From: Gordionus sp. m RMFG-2023
Lineage: Eukaryota > Nematomorpha > Gordioida > Chordodea > Parachordodidae
Direction of reading: 5' to 3'
Assembly: GCF_954871325.1 (NCBI RefSeq)
Contig: NC_088779.1
Coordinates: 28,692,869-28,756,868 of the forward strand
DNA length: 64,000 nucleotides
The position numbers and the translations under genes are program-made. The notes beneath the pieces were generated by a model that was not told the origin of the DNA, made no database searches, and was given only the letters and a program-made list of their open reading frames with translations. Position 1 is the first letter of the stretch. Every line of letters starts with the position of its first letter. This document shows, in pieces, positions 36,581 through 47,590 of this stretch.

Positions 36581-39500
36581 TCAATTATGTTGGTTAACCA
36601 AAGCCATAATAGTAGTGTTCACGGCGTTCATTTCTTCTTCCAAATTGGATTCATTTTTGACATCTAAGATGGCCTCTTGCTTATCTTCGTCCATGTTATT
36701 GGGTAGAACATTCTTGCTGCTATATAACGAATGCGATCCGTTATGATTTATTAAGGGATTGCTTGGTATGTCTAGATTGTCGAAATGGTAAACATTCGCG
36801 ATTTCCGTCTTTGAAATAGCGTATTCTTTGTTCGTTTTGGAGTCGATACAAGGACGCTGGTAATTATCGTTTCCAGATTTTACCGGGGACAGCTTTTTAC
36901 TTTTCACGTAGGGTTCCATCTTTTTGTCAATTTGATCTGAGTTGGGAGAGAGGGGGAGGAGAGGGGGGGGAGGTGGTAAAAGAAATTGTATTTAAAAAAA
37001 AGAGAAAAATGACCTTGGATCCATGATATTCAGAGAAAACTAGATCAAACCAAGAGTGGTTTAGTTCATATTATCCCTTATATGTCAATGTATGTCATTT
37101 TGGTTGATCAAGTCAAACAATCGTACCCATTTTTCTTAACTTTGAGGTCGACCGTGATATTAATGGTTAATTACTTAATCGAATTTCAGTGAATATAACT
37201 AAATATAGAAAGAAAGAATACTTTTCTTTTGCCTCCGACTTTCTTTTCGTCTGTTAGCGAACCAATTGGCCACAACATGGGTAGTGACTTTTTCCCTGGG
37301 CATTAGCTCGCGGCTATCCTGACCTATGATCGTGCGATTGCAAGCGTTCGCTATGATTTCCCGCCTCACGCTATCGGGATAAGCGTCTTCTTTGAAAAAT
37401 CTCTCCAAAACTTCCAAATGGCCTGACTTGAAGGTGAATCGTTCCCGTTTGTAAGGCAGGTGGGAAATTTTGCCTTTGATGGGCATTATTCCTTTAAAAA
37501 TATCGTTATTATTATTGCGTATGGGGTCTATTTTTGGATTATTTATTATCTTAACGCACTCCTGAACTTCCAGTGTAGACGGAGAGAGGCCACTCTTGTT
37601 CTTCTGGATTCCATAATTATCAATGCGTTTGCAGTTATCCGAAGGTGCCTTAATATCTTGGATTTTATTGTCACAATTGCTTTTGACCCACATTTGATAG
37701 AAATTATATGACAGGGGTGACGGATAAGAAGAAGAGGATGCAGGTATTAATTCCTCCTTAGTAGCGACAACAAAGTTATCGTGCCCTTTTTGGGACAATT
37801 TAAAGGCTTTTACAGTCGACAACTTGTCAGTAACAATCTCAGTCGCGTTGTTACTGTTGGCATCCGATTCTGTCATATCTTCCAACGAGTTGCTCGAGAG
37901 AGGTGACGCTTTTTCTAGAAAGCCGTGAGAATCGCAAGAGTTCTCCATGACTCGATGAATTTTACGCTTGATGTGATTGTTATTTATAACGTTAGCGAAA
38001 TCGTTCTGAATCGAGGATTCTAACACCAATATAAAAACGATTAAGACTTTTCCCATAGGTTTCAAAATACTGTTCACATTCATATTTATTATTATCATTA
38101 TATATAATTATTCATGATAATCAAGTAAAATTTTGGTCCTTATGATGAATTAAATTAGAACTTTTTTTCGGGGAAGGAAAAAAAAAATAATCATGCATAT
38201 AAACTTACCATATAGATTCGCTATTTTTTGTTGGTATACGTACCATTTATACAAGACATATTTTTCGTCGTAACTCACAATTTTATCCTCTTGGTATATG
38301 AAAGCGTGCAATTGATTAGATTTCATTTTCAGCAATGAGGATATATCTTCCAAGTTGGATAAGTTAAACTTAGCAATAAAGGTCTTGATTTGGTCATCGC
38401 ATACCTTCTCCCCTTGACTTCAAAATACAGATATAGATAATAATAAAAATAAATAATTATACATTTTTATACGTTAAAAATATTAAACCTTAAAAAGTCA
38501 TTCAGTTCTGGTTCTAGGGTTCCCCGGGGCTCGATACAATTGCCTAAATCGTACCTCTTGTGATAATGTTTATTGAAATCTTCGAAATAATCTTTCACAT
38601 CATCGAAAGCAGTAGACTTTTCGTTAGATTTGTCAGATTTTACAGGCATATTCCTATGATTACTTTCCGGAGTATCAACGTTGGTGCCTTCGTCTAGTAA
38701 ATTGGATTCTTTAAAGTTATCTTGTTCTCCTACATTAAAATCTGTATCCTCGAGTATTTCATTATGATCATTATTATTGTAAAGATTGAATTTACGGGGC
38801 CTAAAGCAATTAAATGAAGACGCGTAATTTTGGGAAAACGGAATTTTTTTCAAGAAATCGAGCCAACTTTTACAGTTGTTCGTAGACCTAAAGTTTTTAC
38901 CGGGAGATGTATCGTCATTTTTGAGTGCTGGTTCCAACATGTATCTGTAAAAGAAATTATGGTATAACTCTTGCTGATACATCCAAATATTTGCCATATC
39001 GCTAGGATTGTAATGGGGATCACTTAACGATGGGGTATGTTTGAATACGCCTTTCTTAAAATCGAAGTTGGTTGGCTTATGATTTTCGGCCAATGGATTT
39101 AACAGTTTTTCATCGTTCGCTGATGTGTCGGAGGAATGATTCGAATCTCGACAACTGTTCTTACATTCGCATCCGTTATTCTGCGATTTTGATTTGTTGA
39201 GGGCATTCAGTATAAAAGGAATCATTGGTATCGCAGCAACGATATACGCTGTTAAAGCTGTGGACATGGCCAAGGTGTTGGTTAATATTGAAGATATCTC
39301 GTCAGTCAGGCGTTTATCCTTTGTGCAAAATTTATTGTTACCCAAATTAGCGTTGACCCCAGGAAGAGTTTCTCCGTTAATGAGAATGGGTTCGAGTAAG
39401 CTATGAATGGGATCTCTTTCGAAGAATTCTTTGTGCTGCATGTACGTTTGGTGCAAGTACCAGGCATATGCCGAGGAGATATGATTAGATGAGGGAAATA

Positions 39501-40509
39501 ATTTGTTACTTGAGGTGGAAGTCGTGTTATTAAGATTTTCCGTTGTTTTGCACACATCGTAATGCTTGTTTTCGGGGTCATTGACTAGAGAAGAGGAGTT
39601 GAAAGGAGAAATGTGACATCTCGGAGAGCTCTCCGATTTCGAGGGTTTATAGTATTTATTACTATCACAGGTGGCAAAAGACGTGAACGAGCCGTAATTT
39701 AGGTTCAATTTGTTTTGCATTGCCTCACCAGTGTAATATAATGCCCAGTCCTTTATTTCATTCCGTGAGAAGTTATCCTTTGAGGGGATCTCTCTGGAGG
39801 AAGAGCATTCTACTCTTTTAGGCATGCCGCTTTTGCTTTCGCCAGGATTTTCGATCATCATTCTTTCCTTTAGGTCGAAAATCTCTAATTTTTCTGTATC
39901 GTTTTTATCAACTAACACTTCATGGCTATTTTTATTGATCTTAATCAGAGAATCGAAGGAACTCTCGTTGACTCCAAAGACATGATTCAGAAGGTCGTAC
40001 GCTTTCTCATTGTCGGCGAATATGAATCCGGTAGTTCTCAATTTTATCAACAAATCTAATTGTTCCTTCGTTAAATTATCTACAATATTATCTCCGGGAG
40101 TATGGCCCTTATTATTATTATTATTATTACTATTACTGATACTACCAACTTCCCTGGCTTCGTTTTGTTTCGTCAACATATCACTGTAATGAGTAGAGTT
40201 AATATGGTTACAACTCTTCGAAGTATTTAGTGAGTCTACATTTGAAGTCGGGAAGGTTCCAGCTGATATGTTGGATCGACTCCAATCGTAGGAAGAAAAC
40301 GGAGAGATATTTTGACTGGAACCATTTGTCGCAAAATGTCTCGGCCTTTTATTTTGGTGCGATGGTTCCCCGTTACAGGAGTACATTTTTAAATTGGGAA
40401 ATATGTCATTTTTCCCGCTAGAGGGTTCCATCTGATCCGGCGAAGAATCGAGCTCCTTCTTATTTCTAAGTTCGAATATCGATTTGGACAATTTTTCGTC
40501 AATGTTCAT
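36581..40509 (-). CDS. HMBOX1: HMBOX1-like homeobox protein, 4 coding exons
   Basis: Nuclear DNA-binding protein of the HNF homeobox class; vertebrate HMBOX1 (HOT1) is a transcription factor and binds double-stranded telomere repeats. Exons on the minus strand: 40509-38489, 38417-38209, 38019-37222 and 36936-36581. All junctions are GT/AG and in phase, giving about 1127 aa (vertebrate HMBOX1 is about 420). Domains: an HNF1-N-like helix TKEQLDLLIKLRTTGF (about 147-162); a POU-specific-like segment in exon 2 ending VLYKWYVYQQ, matching the human FYRWYQLE region; and an atypical homeodomain in exon 3 with RERFTFKSGHLEVLERFFKE, YPDSVRREIIANACN, a 15-residue loop between helices 2 and 3 and VVANWFANRRKESRR. 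The C-terminus EEEMNAVNTTIMALVNQ matches the conserved HMBOX1 tail. The extra length is Asn/Ser-rich and lies mostly in exon 1. The first ATG of the frame was chosen; an upstream coding exon is possible. The exon 3 acceptor is the least certain border. Confidence 0.88.
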
Positions 40510-40856
40510 TTGTCGCAAACGTTTTTTTAAAAAATTTTTTTTTTTTTTTAGGAAAATAAAAGGGTTAAATTTTCTATATTAAATTTTAATTTTTTTAAAG
40601 TTTAAAGTTTAAAGCTTAAAGCTTTTTTTATTTGTTTGTTTATTTGTTTGTTTATTTTTGTTTATTTTTTTTTTGAAAAAAGAATAAAAAATAAAGATCC
40701 TTTACCAAAATCATAATTTTTTTTTGGAAAAAAAAGAGAAAAATTATGACCTACAAATAAAAAAAAATATAAGTTATTCATAATTTGAGGAGATACTTTT
40801 GACTAAATTTATAAGTTACTTTTTTTATAACTATTTCCGATTAAATTTCTTAGCTC
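40510..40856. other. AT-rich 5' region of the homeobox gene
   Basis: Poly-T/A runs and TTTGTTTGTTTATT repeats (40631-40665). No clear TATA box or upstream exon could be assigned. Confidence 0.35.
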
Positions 40857-41365
40857 TTGCAGGCTCAAATCATGAATGGCGGGAATGTAGATAGAACCAT
40901 TTAATCTCAAGAATTATAAATTAAAAATATCATTTTAAGTTTCTGCAAGCTCAAATCATTGAATGACGGAAATAGAAATTAATCATCTCTGATAAATTTT
41001 TTTAGTTCTGCAAACTCAAATCATGAAAAGTGGAAATGCAGTTGGAACCATTTAATCTTAGTAAAAATTATTAATTATTTCAGAAAAATTTCTTATTGTA
41101 CTTGTCATTTCAAATCATGATAACGCAAAAATAGTTAAAACCCAGATAAGAAGAAAAAAAAAACCATATTTTTTTTTTTAGTTTCAGCAAGCTCAAATCA
41201 TTGAATGGCGGAAATGTAGATAGAACCATTTAATCTTAGTAAGAAAAAATAAAGGAAGAATTATATTAATTATTCCTGATAAATTCTCTAAGCAAGTACT
41301 GCAAGCCTCAATCATTGAAGGGCAGAAATGGAGTTTAACTATCAAGATCTAAATCTTAGTTTTTT
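40857..41365 (+). repeat. Six tandem ~65-115 bp units upstream of the homeobox gene
   Basis: Units start near 40857, 40941, 41005, 41097, 41182 and 41299. Each holds the core CTGCAAGCTCAAATCATTGA, usually followed by ATGGCGGAAATG(T/C)AG and ATAGAACCATTTAATCTTAG. Cores are better conserved than the AT-rich linkers. The array lies 0.35-0.85 kb upstream of the HMBOX1-like start codon. No ORF is present. Confidence 0.8.
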
Positions 41366-41789
41366 TATATTTACTGAGATCATTACAGTATATTACCTTT
41401 AATTTTAATTTTTTGTTAGATAGGGGATGAATGTTATTATATTATTTTTATATTTTTTGTCAAAAATATTATATTAAGAAAGAAAAAATAAACAAACTTT
41501 AAAGCGACATTTTTTTCGAAAATTAAAATTTATATAAATTTTTTTTTTGTTCCCCCATATATACATTGTACAAATCGAGGTTAATGAATGCAAAAAAAAA
41601 AATTATAAAATAAAAAAATTATAAGTAATAGTTGAAATCTCTTTCGTAAAGAAAAAAAAAGGAATTTCGACTTAGGGGAGGAAAAAAAAAGGAGAAGATT
41701 AAACAATAATTCTGAAATTTTGTCGAGTCAAAATGTTTATCCAAATCCGGTTAAACCCGGCCCGACTCGACCGACTCTAATTTCCGCCA
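41366..41789. other. AT-rich spacer with GC-rich repeat fragment
   Basis: At about 41730-41790 ggttaaacccggcccgactc is a fragment of the dispersed CCCGGCCCG repeat. No gene. Confidence 0.35.
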
Positions 41790-41912
41790 GATCTAAGATG
41801 TTGTTAATCGGCTCATTTTGAGCCGATTTTTAAAAAGCAGCTAACTTTGAGCATCTAGGATGAGACTATATTTTTCTAACTCAAATTGAGCCATTTAACA
41901 ACACCAGTCAGA
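41790..41912. mobile_element. Short MITE of the GTTGTTAAACGGCTCG family
   Basis: Starts GATGTTGTTAATCGGCTC, has the characteristic inner palindrome CATTTTGAGCCGATTTTTAA, and ends GAGCCATTTAACAACACC. CCAGATCT on the left and TCAGATCC on the right may be a decayed 8-bp TSD. Confidence 0.7.
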
Positions 41913-43615
41913 TCCGTCCTATCTCATCACGCTTTCACCTTTCACTATAGAGATTTAAAAATAACATAACCTTATATATATTATTTATAATCACTTTACC
42001 CCCGTTCAACCAGGACCTCTTATTTATATGGTGTAATGTTCAATAACCCGACAAATTAATTTTTTTTGACAAATAAAAAAAAAGAAATAGGCTTACAAAT
42101 TAAAAATTATCGCAAATTTTTTTTCAAAATATATTTTGATATGGTATTTTTATATAAAACAAACTTAAATTTTTTTTTTTTCGCACATATCTGCGTTTTT
42201 TTGAATATCGAATTGTTTGTTCATCAATCTTTTTTCTTTTTAAAAAAAGATATATATATAAAGTATTAAATTATATCTTAAAAAAAATAAGTATAATATT
42301 TCATCAATTTTTGTATTTGTAAATTTAATATTTTTAATAAGAAACTATGATCGTTGGGTCATTATTCATATAATATCTTAAAGGCAGAACAGGGTCAATT
42401 GCGATTACCATATATATATATTAACTATATTAATTATATTTTTGCAGTGATTTATAAGTATAAAAAATTTTCTTCCTCCAAAAATACGTAAAGCCAATTA
42501 TAACAAACCTATTTCTATATTGACAATTCAATTATTAAAAAAAAAGCGTATACGCGACTAGTAATCAGCTGTAGTGACAGGCACCATTTTGTGGTCTGCA
42601 TGATGTTACAACCTATTTGATGTAAAAATACATTTTAATAAAAAATCGTAGGTGTTTTAAAAATTGCTAGAATTATCATTATCATTAATATTTAATTTGA
42701 GTTTTTTTCTTCTTCTTCTTTCAGTTTTGTAGCCTTTATCGTTCACACGTGTTTTAGAATTGCTCAAAATGTCCTGAGAATTCTTCAGCTCTTCCTCTGA
42801 TGATCTCATTAATTTTTAAATCATTTTAATGTAAAAAAGACCTAAAAAAAGACAAGAGACTAGGAAAATTAAACATTTTCTTAGTGAGATTTACACCCAG
42901 CAGGAGACGATTCAAATCACCTAGGCATGGAATGGAAATTTAACCGGCATTTTACCCGATTTAAACATGCCGACCAATCCGACATTCAACTAAGATGCTT
43001 ACCCTACAATCCGAGAACTGAAAGGGTCAAGTAAATAGTTTTTCTTTTTCCTTCAAAGATTCTTTAAGCTGGTAAACCGAATCATATCCTCCTAACCAAC
43101 ACTAACTTAGTCTTTTATTCGCGAAAATCTTTATTTAATCCTCGTTAAACCAATAACTATATAGAGATATATTTAGAATGTAATTAAATTTAATATATAT
43201 TTTTGCTTATTTTGTAACATGTAATATTATTATAGGCAAGATAGAGGTAATTATTATAATGAAGAAAATAAAAAATAAATTTCTTAATTGTTAAGTCTTT
43301 ATCCTTTTTTTTTAAAATAAATTTCATATCTTAAATTTTATCCAAGAGAAAAATAAATTTTTTTACTCATTTTTTTAATAATGTTTAACCTTTTTACCTT
43401 AAAAAAAAATTACTTATTAAAAATATATACCTTAATGAATTTTTATATATTTTGTTTGTTGTAAAGTAAAAAATAAAAAATTCAAATTTTTCTTCTTTTT
43501 TTTTTCGTTATTAAAAAATTTTAAAAGATTTTTAATAATTAAATTTTGAGAGAGTAAGGGGAGGGAATTAATCTCTATCTATATATATATATATATATAT
43601 AGTATTACTCGAGCC
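41913..43615. other. Gene-poor AT-rich region
   Basis: No gene. Around 42900-43025 a block with ttaaccggcattttacccga and catgccgaccaatccgacat resembles text near 46630-46690 and is an unclassified dispersed repeat. A (TA)n microsatellite lies at 43577-43602. Confidence 0.4.
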
Positions 43616-43738
43616 TGGCTAATAGACACAACACAGAAAGGTTAGGATATCTGCTAAATCTTGAGGCATTCGTAATCTTTTGGGCTAGAAATATTGGATT
43701 AGCCGTTTTTAAAGTAAAATCTAGCAATTTAACAACAC
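43616..43738. mobile_element. Partial MITE of the GTTGTTAAACGGCTCG family
   Basis: The right arm ATTGGATTAGCCGTTTTTAA ... AGCAATTTAACAACACT is clear; the left arm is missing or eroded. Confidence 0.6.
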
Positions 43739-46700
43739 TGATTAGAGTGTAAGGTTCTTGGAGGTCTGTAATGAGCGGGGGTTTTAACTATCAAGCTCAT
43801 TTAATTTTTTAAAAAAAAACCCTCTCCTCTTTTCCGCCCCCATGCCTGATGTTTTAAATATTATTTGGTTGACTGGTTTTGGGCTATTTATTCATTTTTA
43901 ATATATTTTCGCTTCGATATAAATTATGTAATATTTTAAGAAATAATAAAAAAAATTAATCATTAATTTAACCCCTCTTTTCAGTTCATTTTATCCCTAA
44001 AAATCTGCGATTACAAAGAATATTATTATGTTACAAACTTAGAGAAACTGAGATAATATCAATCATTAATTTATTATATGATAGCGTTTCAAAAATGAAA
44101 TCCGGTCTTCTTTTAAGATTTCGCCAATTTTTCAAGAATTTGCTTCTTTATTTGTGGATTAATCCTCGATGCATATTCATTTGGTCTCAAGAATCATACC
44201 TTTGAGATAGGTTTTCTAATATCCGTAATAAAAGAAAAAGGTACTTTCATTTGTGCTAGTAACAAAATGGCATTGCCGCCATATTTAGTAATCTTAATTT
44301 ATTTTGTAAAAACTTCAAAATATATTTTCTAAATTTCTGCAAATGTTTCCTTTGCGTTTCTTAGAGGATTTATCTGATAAAAATTGATCTTTCATACCAA
44401 GCTTTAAATTTTTTGAAATTAATTAGACTTTAATATATATCCTCAGAAGTATTTATTGGGTAACACTATTTGTAAAATTGGATAGAGCCATTTGATTATT
44501 AAATCATTTATCGATTTGAATCAAGTGGAATAAACAGTTATTTTTAAAATTTAATCCTCAATTTCCACGTTATTATGGAGAGATTTTTTTTCGAGGCTTG
44601 AGAATCTAAAAATAATATAATTTCTTTCGCCTCAATCATATATATATTCTCTAAAGTTATTGAATAGCTATTACATTTTTAGTTCTCTAAGTTGTATTAT
44701 AATAATAATATTACACTATTCTCATGATCTCAGCCGATTCCTTATCATTTCTTTGTAAACATTGCAATTAATACATTCAAAATAGACTCTTCTAGATCCA
44801 TAAAATGCTGTAACAGCCTTGATGTATAAGGCTCCATCTTGTAGGGCATGCTTGTTGCAGTTTTTCCTTCCTTGTAGTACAAGGAGTCTCAGAAATTATT
44901 ATTTTCAGCAAATCCTGTCTCTTAGGATATTAGAACATTTTATACACTCTAGAAATTTCGCTTAATCATAAATATTAGTAAGAGATTAATTAAATAGAAT
45001 TTATTTTTTATTTTTCGTATATCCATCAGTGTTTAAGGCTCTAAAAAAATATGTATGAGAATATATTTTAAATTTCCATGGGATAAAATATTGATACACA
45101 AGGAAGATATATATTTAAATTAATTTTGACACTTTGTTAAAAATTTAAAATGGAATATTAACCTTTTTGGAAAAAATGGAATATTTTGCCATTCACAATT
45201 GAAGATTTCTTATATTTTTAAAAGTTAGATTAAAAATAGTTAAAGTTCCAACGTGCTATCAGACCTTTATAGATGTTTGGTTTCAGGGTCTGGTCACAGT
45301 AAATCATATAACGGTTAATCTAGGTTTTAAAACGTTTAAGTTTGGGTTCTATACTGAAATATCAATCTATGATATACGAATTTTTTAAATTCAGTGGTAA
45401 CTGTATTCTGAACAGACCTCTAGATGACGCCAACCCGAGGCGCTGCATCTTTTACAAAAAAATGTTAGATTTAAGTGTCTATTACAAAATTATGAGACTT
45501 TTTTTTTGTAACATTAACATGACCTAAATTGATCATTTTATTCAAAAAACAAATAAATACAATTTTATACATCCGTTAGGAACATAGTTTTAAATTATTT
45601 TTTTTATAATTTGTAAAAATTTTTTTGTCTGTAAAATTAAATACGAGGTCACAAGGTATTCGATTTTAATTAATAATTTATTTTATTTTTAAAAATAAAT
45701 TTTGATAATTTGGACTGTATTTTTTGTTGTATTTGTGTTATATTATAAGTAATGAGCTTTTATCATTTCTAAATTATTTTTTGAAAGATTATCAAATTTT
45801 GAATCATTAAAACTTCATCTTTAGTCATCATCCATATAAATAACAATGGGGGTATAGGAGCTTATGAAAAAATATCTTAAGTAGAAGCGAAGGAGGGAGG
45901 GGGGGGGTAAACTTGATAAGAGAGATAAGGAGATGCTGAGGTTCTAACCCTTTAGATTTATATAGCTTTTGTAGTATAAATAGCTCTTGCTAAAGATTTC
46001 TTGCCAATATTTCTAGCATAAAAATATTGATTTATAAGCTTAATATAGTAAACCTTTACCAAAAACAATAAATTTCAACCAATGAATATAATTGGATGAT
46101 GGCTATAAAAAAATCGGCCAATTAGGCTTAACTCAGAGGCGCGCGCAGTATTAAAATACGTTGAGCATTGAAACGCGAATTAACTTTAATATCTGCTTCT
46201 TAAGTTTTAAATTATGTTTTTCAAATTTCAACAAAAATAATAATAATTTATTGGAAGTTTTTAGTTTCACATAATGTTATATTTTCAAAATAATTCTGGG
46301 TTTTCTTTATAAAAAATAGGATGCCATTTTTCTGAAAAATTTTGAATTATAATGGTTTTAAAAAATTTTTTCTTCCTAATTTCTGTTTGTGGTGATCTAA
46401 TATTTACCTGTTTTTATTGTTGTGTGTAGGGGAGGGGGGGATTGTATGAAGAAAATTTTTATCAACTTAAAATGATTTTTTACCGAGAATAAGCAAATTT
46501 TTGATGGGGGTGAAAATTTTCCATCCTTTGGTGATGTACTATATTGTTCTGTAAAGCCCTTGTATCGTGTCTATTTTTTCAGATCCGAACAAATCCGAGG
46601 AAAAATAAATAAATATAAAGTTTATATTAGGAAAATGTTCGAATCAACTAAAATGCCGACCAGTTATATCGGATAGACCTGATAAGAGCAGGTTAGCTTT

Positions 46701-47027
46701 AGTGTGCATCTGTGTATTTCCCCTTAACTTTATCATTACCTAAAAAAGATATCAGCGCTTCAAAGTAAAATAAAAAAACTTAAAAAAATTTATTTGCGCC
46801 TGCGCACCATAAAACCTATAAAGAAAAAATGCCCAAATTTGATGCTCATTAAATTTTTTTTATAAAAAAAGGTTCAAAGCTCGTTATATTCTCAAACCTA
46901 ATCAGAATCCCTGGTTTTCCCTCCAAAATAATTGGTAAAATATAGGTGATATAATACAAAATAGCTTAATAGTAACGAATTACATTAACTAATACAGCTT
47001 ATTTTAAGCAATTTAGGTAACTTTGAT
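43739..47027. other. Gene-poor AT-rich region
   Basis: No gene could be supported on either strand. On the minus strand at about 44890-44740 a stretch reading QGRKNCNKHALQDGALYIKA then YGSRRVYFECINCNVYKEM faintly resembles a FLYWCH-type finger of MULE transposons, but no transposase domain accompanies it. The rest is AT-rich with isolated G runs (45895-45907, 46431-46440). Confidence 0.35.
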
Positions 47028-47201
47028 GAGTGTTGTAAAAAAAAGGCTAAAACTTATTATTTTAGCGAGTAAAAATATTCTCTAAGCCTCGATCTTTGTG
47101 CCAACTCTGAGCAAAATCTTCAGGCTTGCGTAACATTTTTCTGGCGTATTGAGTTGGTCGTTTTTAAAAATCGGCTTAAATCGAGCCGTTAAACAGTACT
47201 A
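47028..47201. mobile_element. MITE of the GTTGTTAAACGGCTCG family with TSD
   Basis: 174 bp flanked by ACTTTGAT on both sides (47020-47027, 47202-47209), a perfect 8-bp TSD. The right arm CGTTTTTAAAAATCGGCTTA ... GAGCCGTTAAACAGTACTA is inverted relative to the left GAGTGTTGTAAAAAAAAGGC. Confidence 0.88.
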
Positions 47202-47209
47202 ACTTTGAT

Positions 47210-47590
47210 TTGCCACCATCAATCTATTTGCGGTCCAACCAGTACAAAAATGACAATAATACTTACAATAGATCTTCCGATTACAAAGATCGTGATAGTC
47301 AATTGAATACGAACTATGCTATGAACATCGAAGTAATCGATGATGACGACGACTCAAACACAGACCTTGAAGAATATGATCTGCAGAATTTGTAAGTGTA
47401 CAATCTGGGGGTCAAGGATACCACATATGACGCGTACAACGTGACAGTGAGCTTCAACAACATACCCACGTTGATGCAAGTTGACACCGGTACCAGATAC
47501 AGTATACTTCCGCCACCATCCCTCGTGCGGAAGAAGGGGTTGGGGCACATCGGTCCGCTGAAAAGAAATTTTTTATTTTGATGCGTAATT
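47210..47590 (+). mobile_element. Fossil fragment of an LTR retroelement (Ty3/gypsy-like)
   Basis: A short remnant of the Gag-Pol junction and protease region, recognised by the retropepsin-like signature QVDTGTRYSIL near 47475-47510 and an acidic upstream stretch. No LTRs, reverse transcriptase or integrase are seen nearby. It is broken and clearly not whole; the surrounding AT-rich decay suggests considerable age. It directly abuts the right TSD of the MITE at 47028-47201. Confidence 0.55.

Noticed and set aside
37460-37711. Plus-strand frame with membrane-like residues
   Set aside because: Antisense shadow of HMBOX1 exon 3.
40857-41365. CRISPR-like regular repeats
   Set aside because: Units vary in length and sequence, spacers are not unique equal-length inserts, and the context is an animal genome without cas genes.
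42066-42269. 67-codon Phe/Lys-rich open frame
   Set aside because: Composition follows the poly-A/T sequence; no conserved motif.
44740-44890. FLYWCH-type zinc finger of a MULE transposase
   Set aside because: Only a faint pattern with one Cys pair; no transposase core or inverted ends found nearby.
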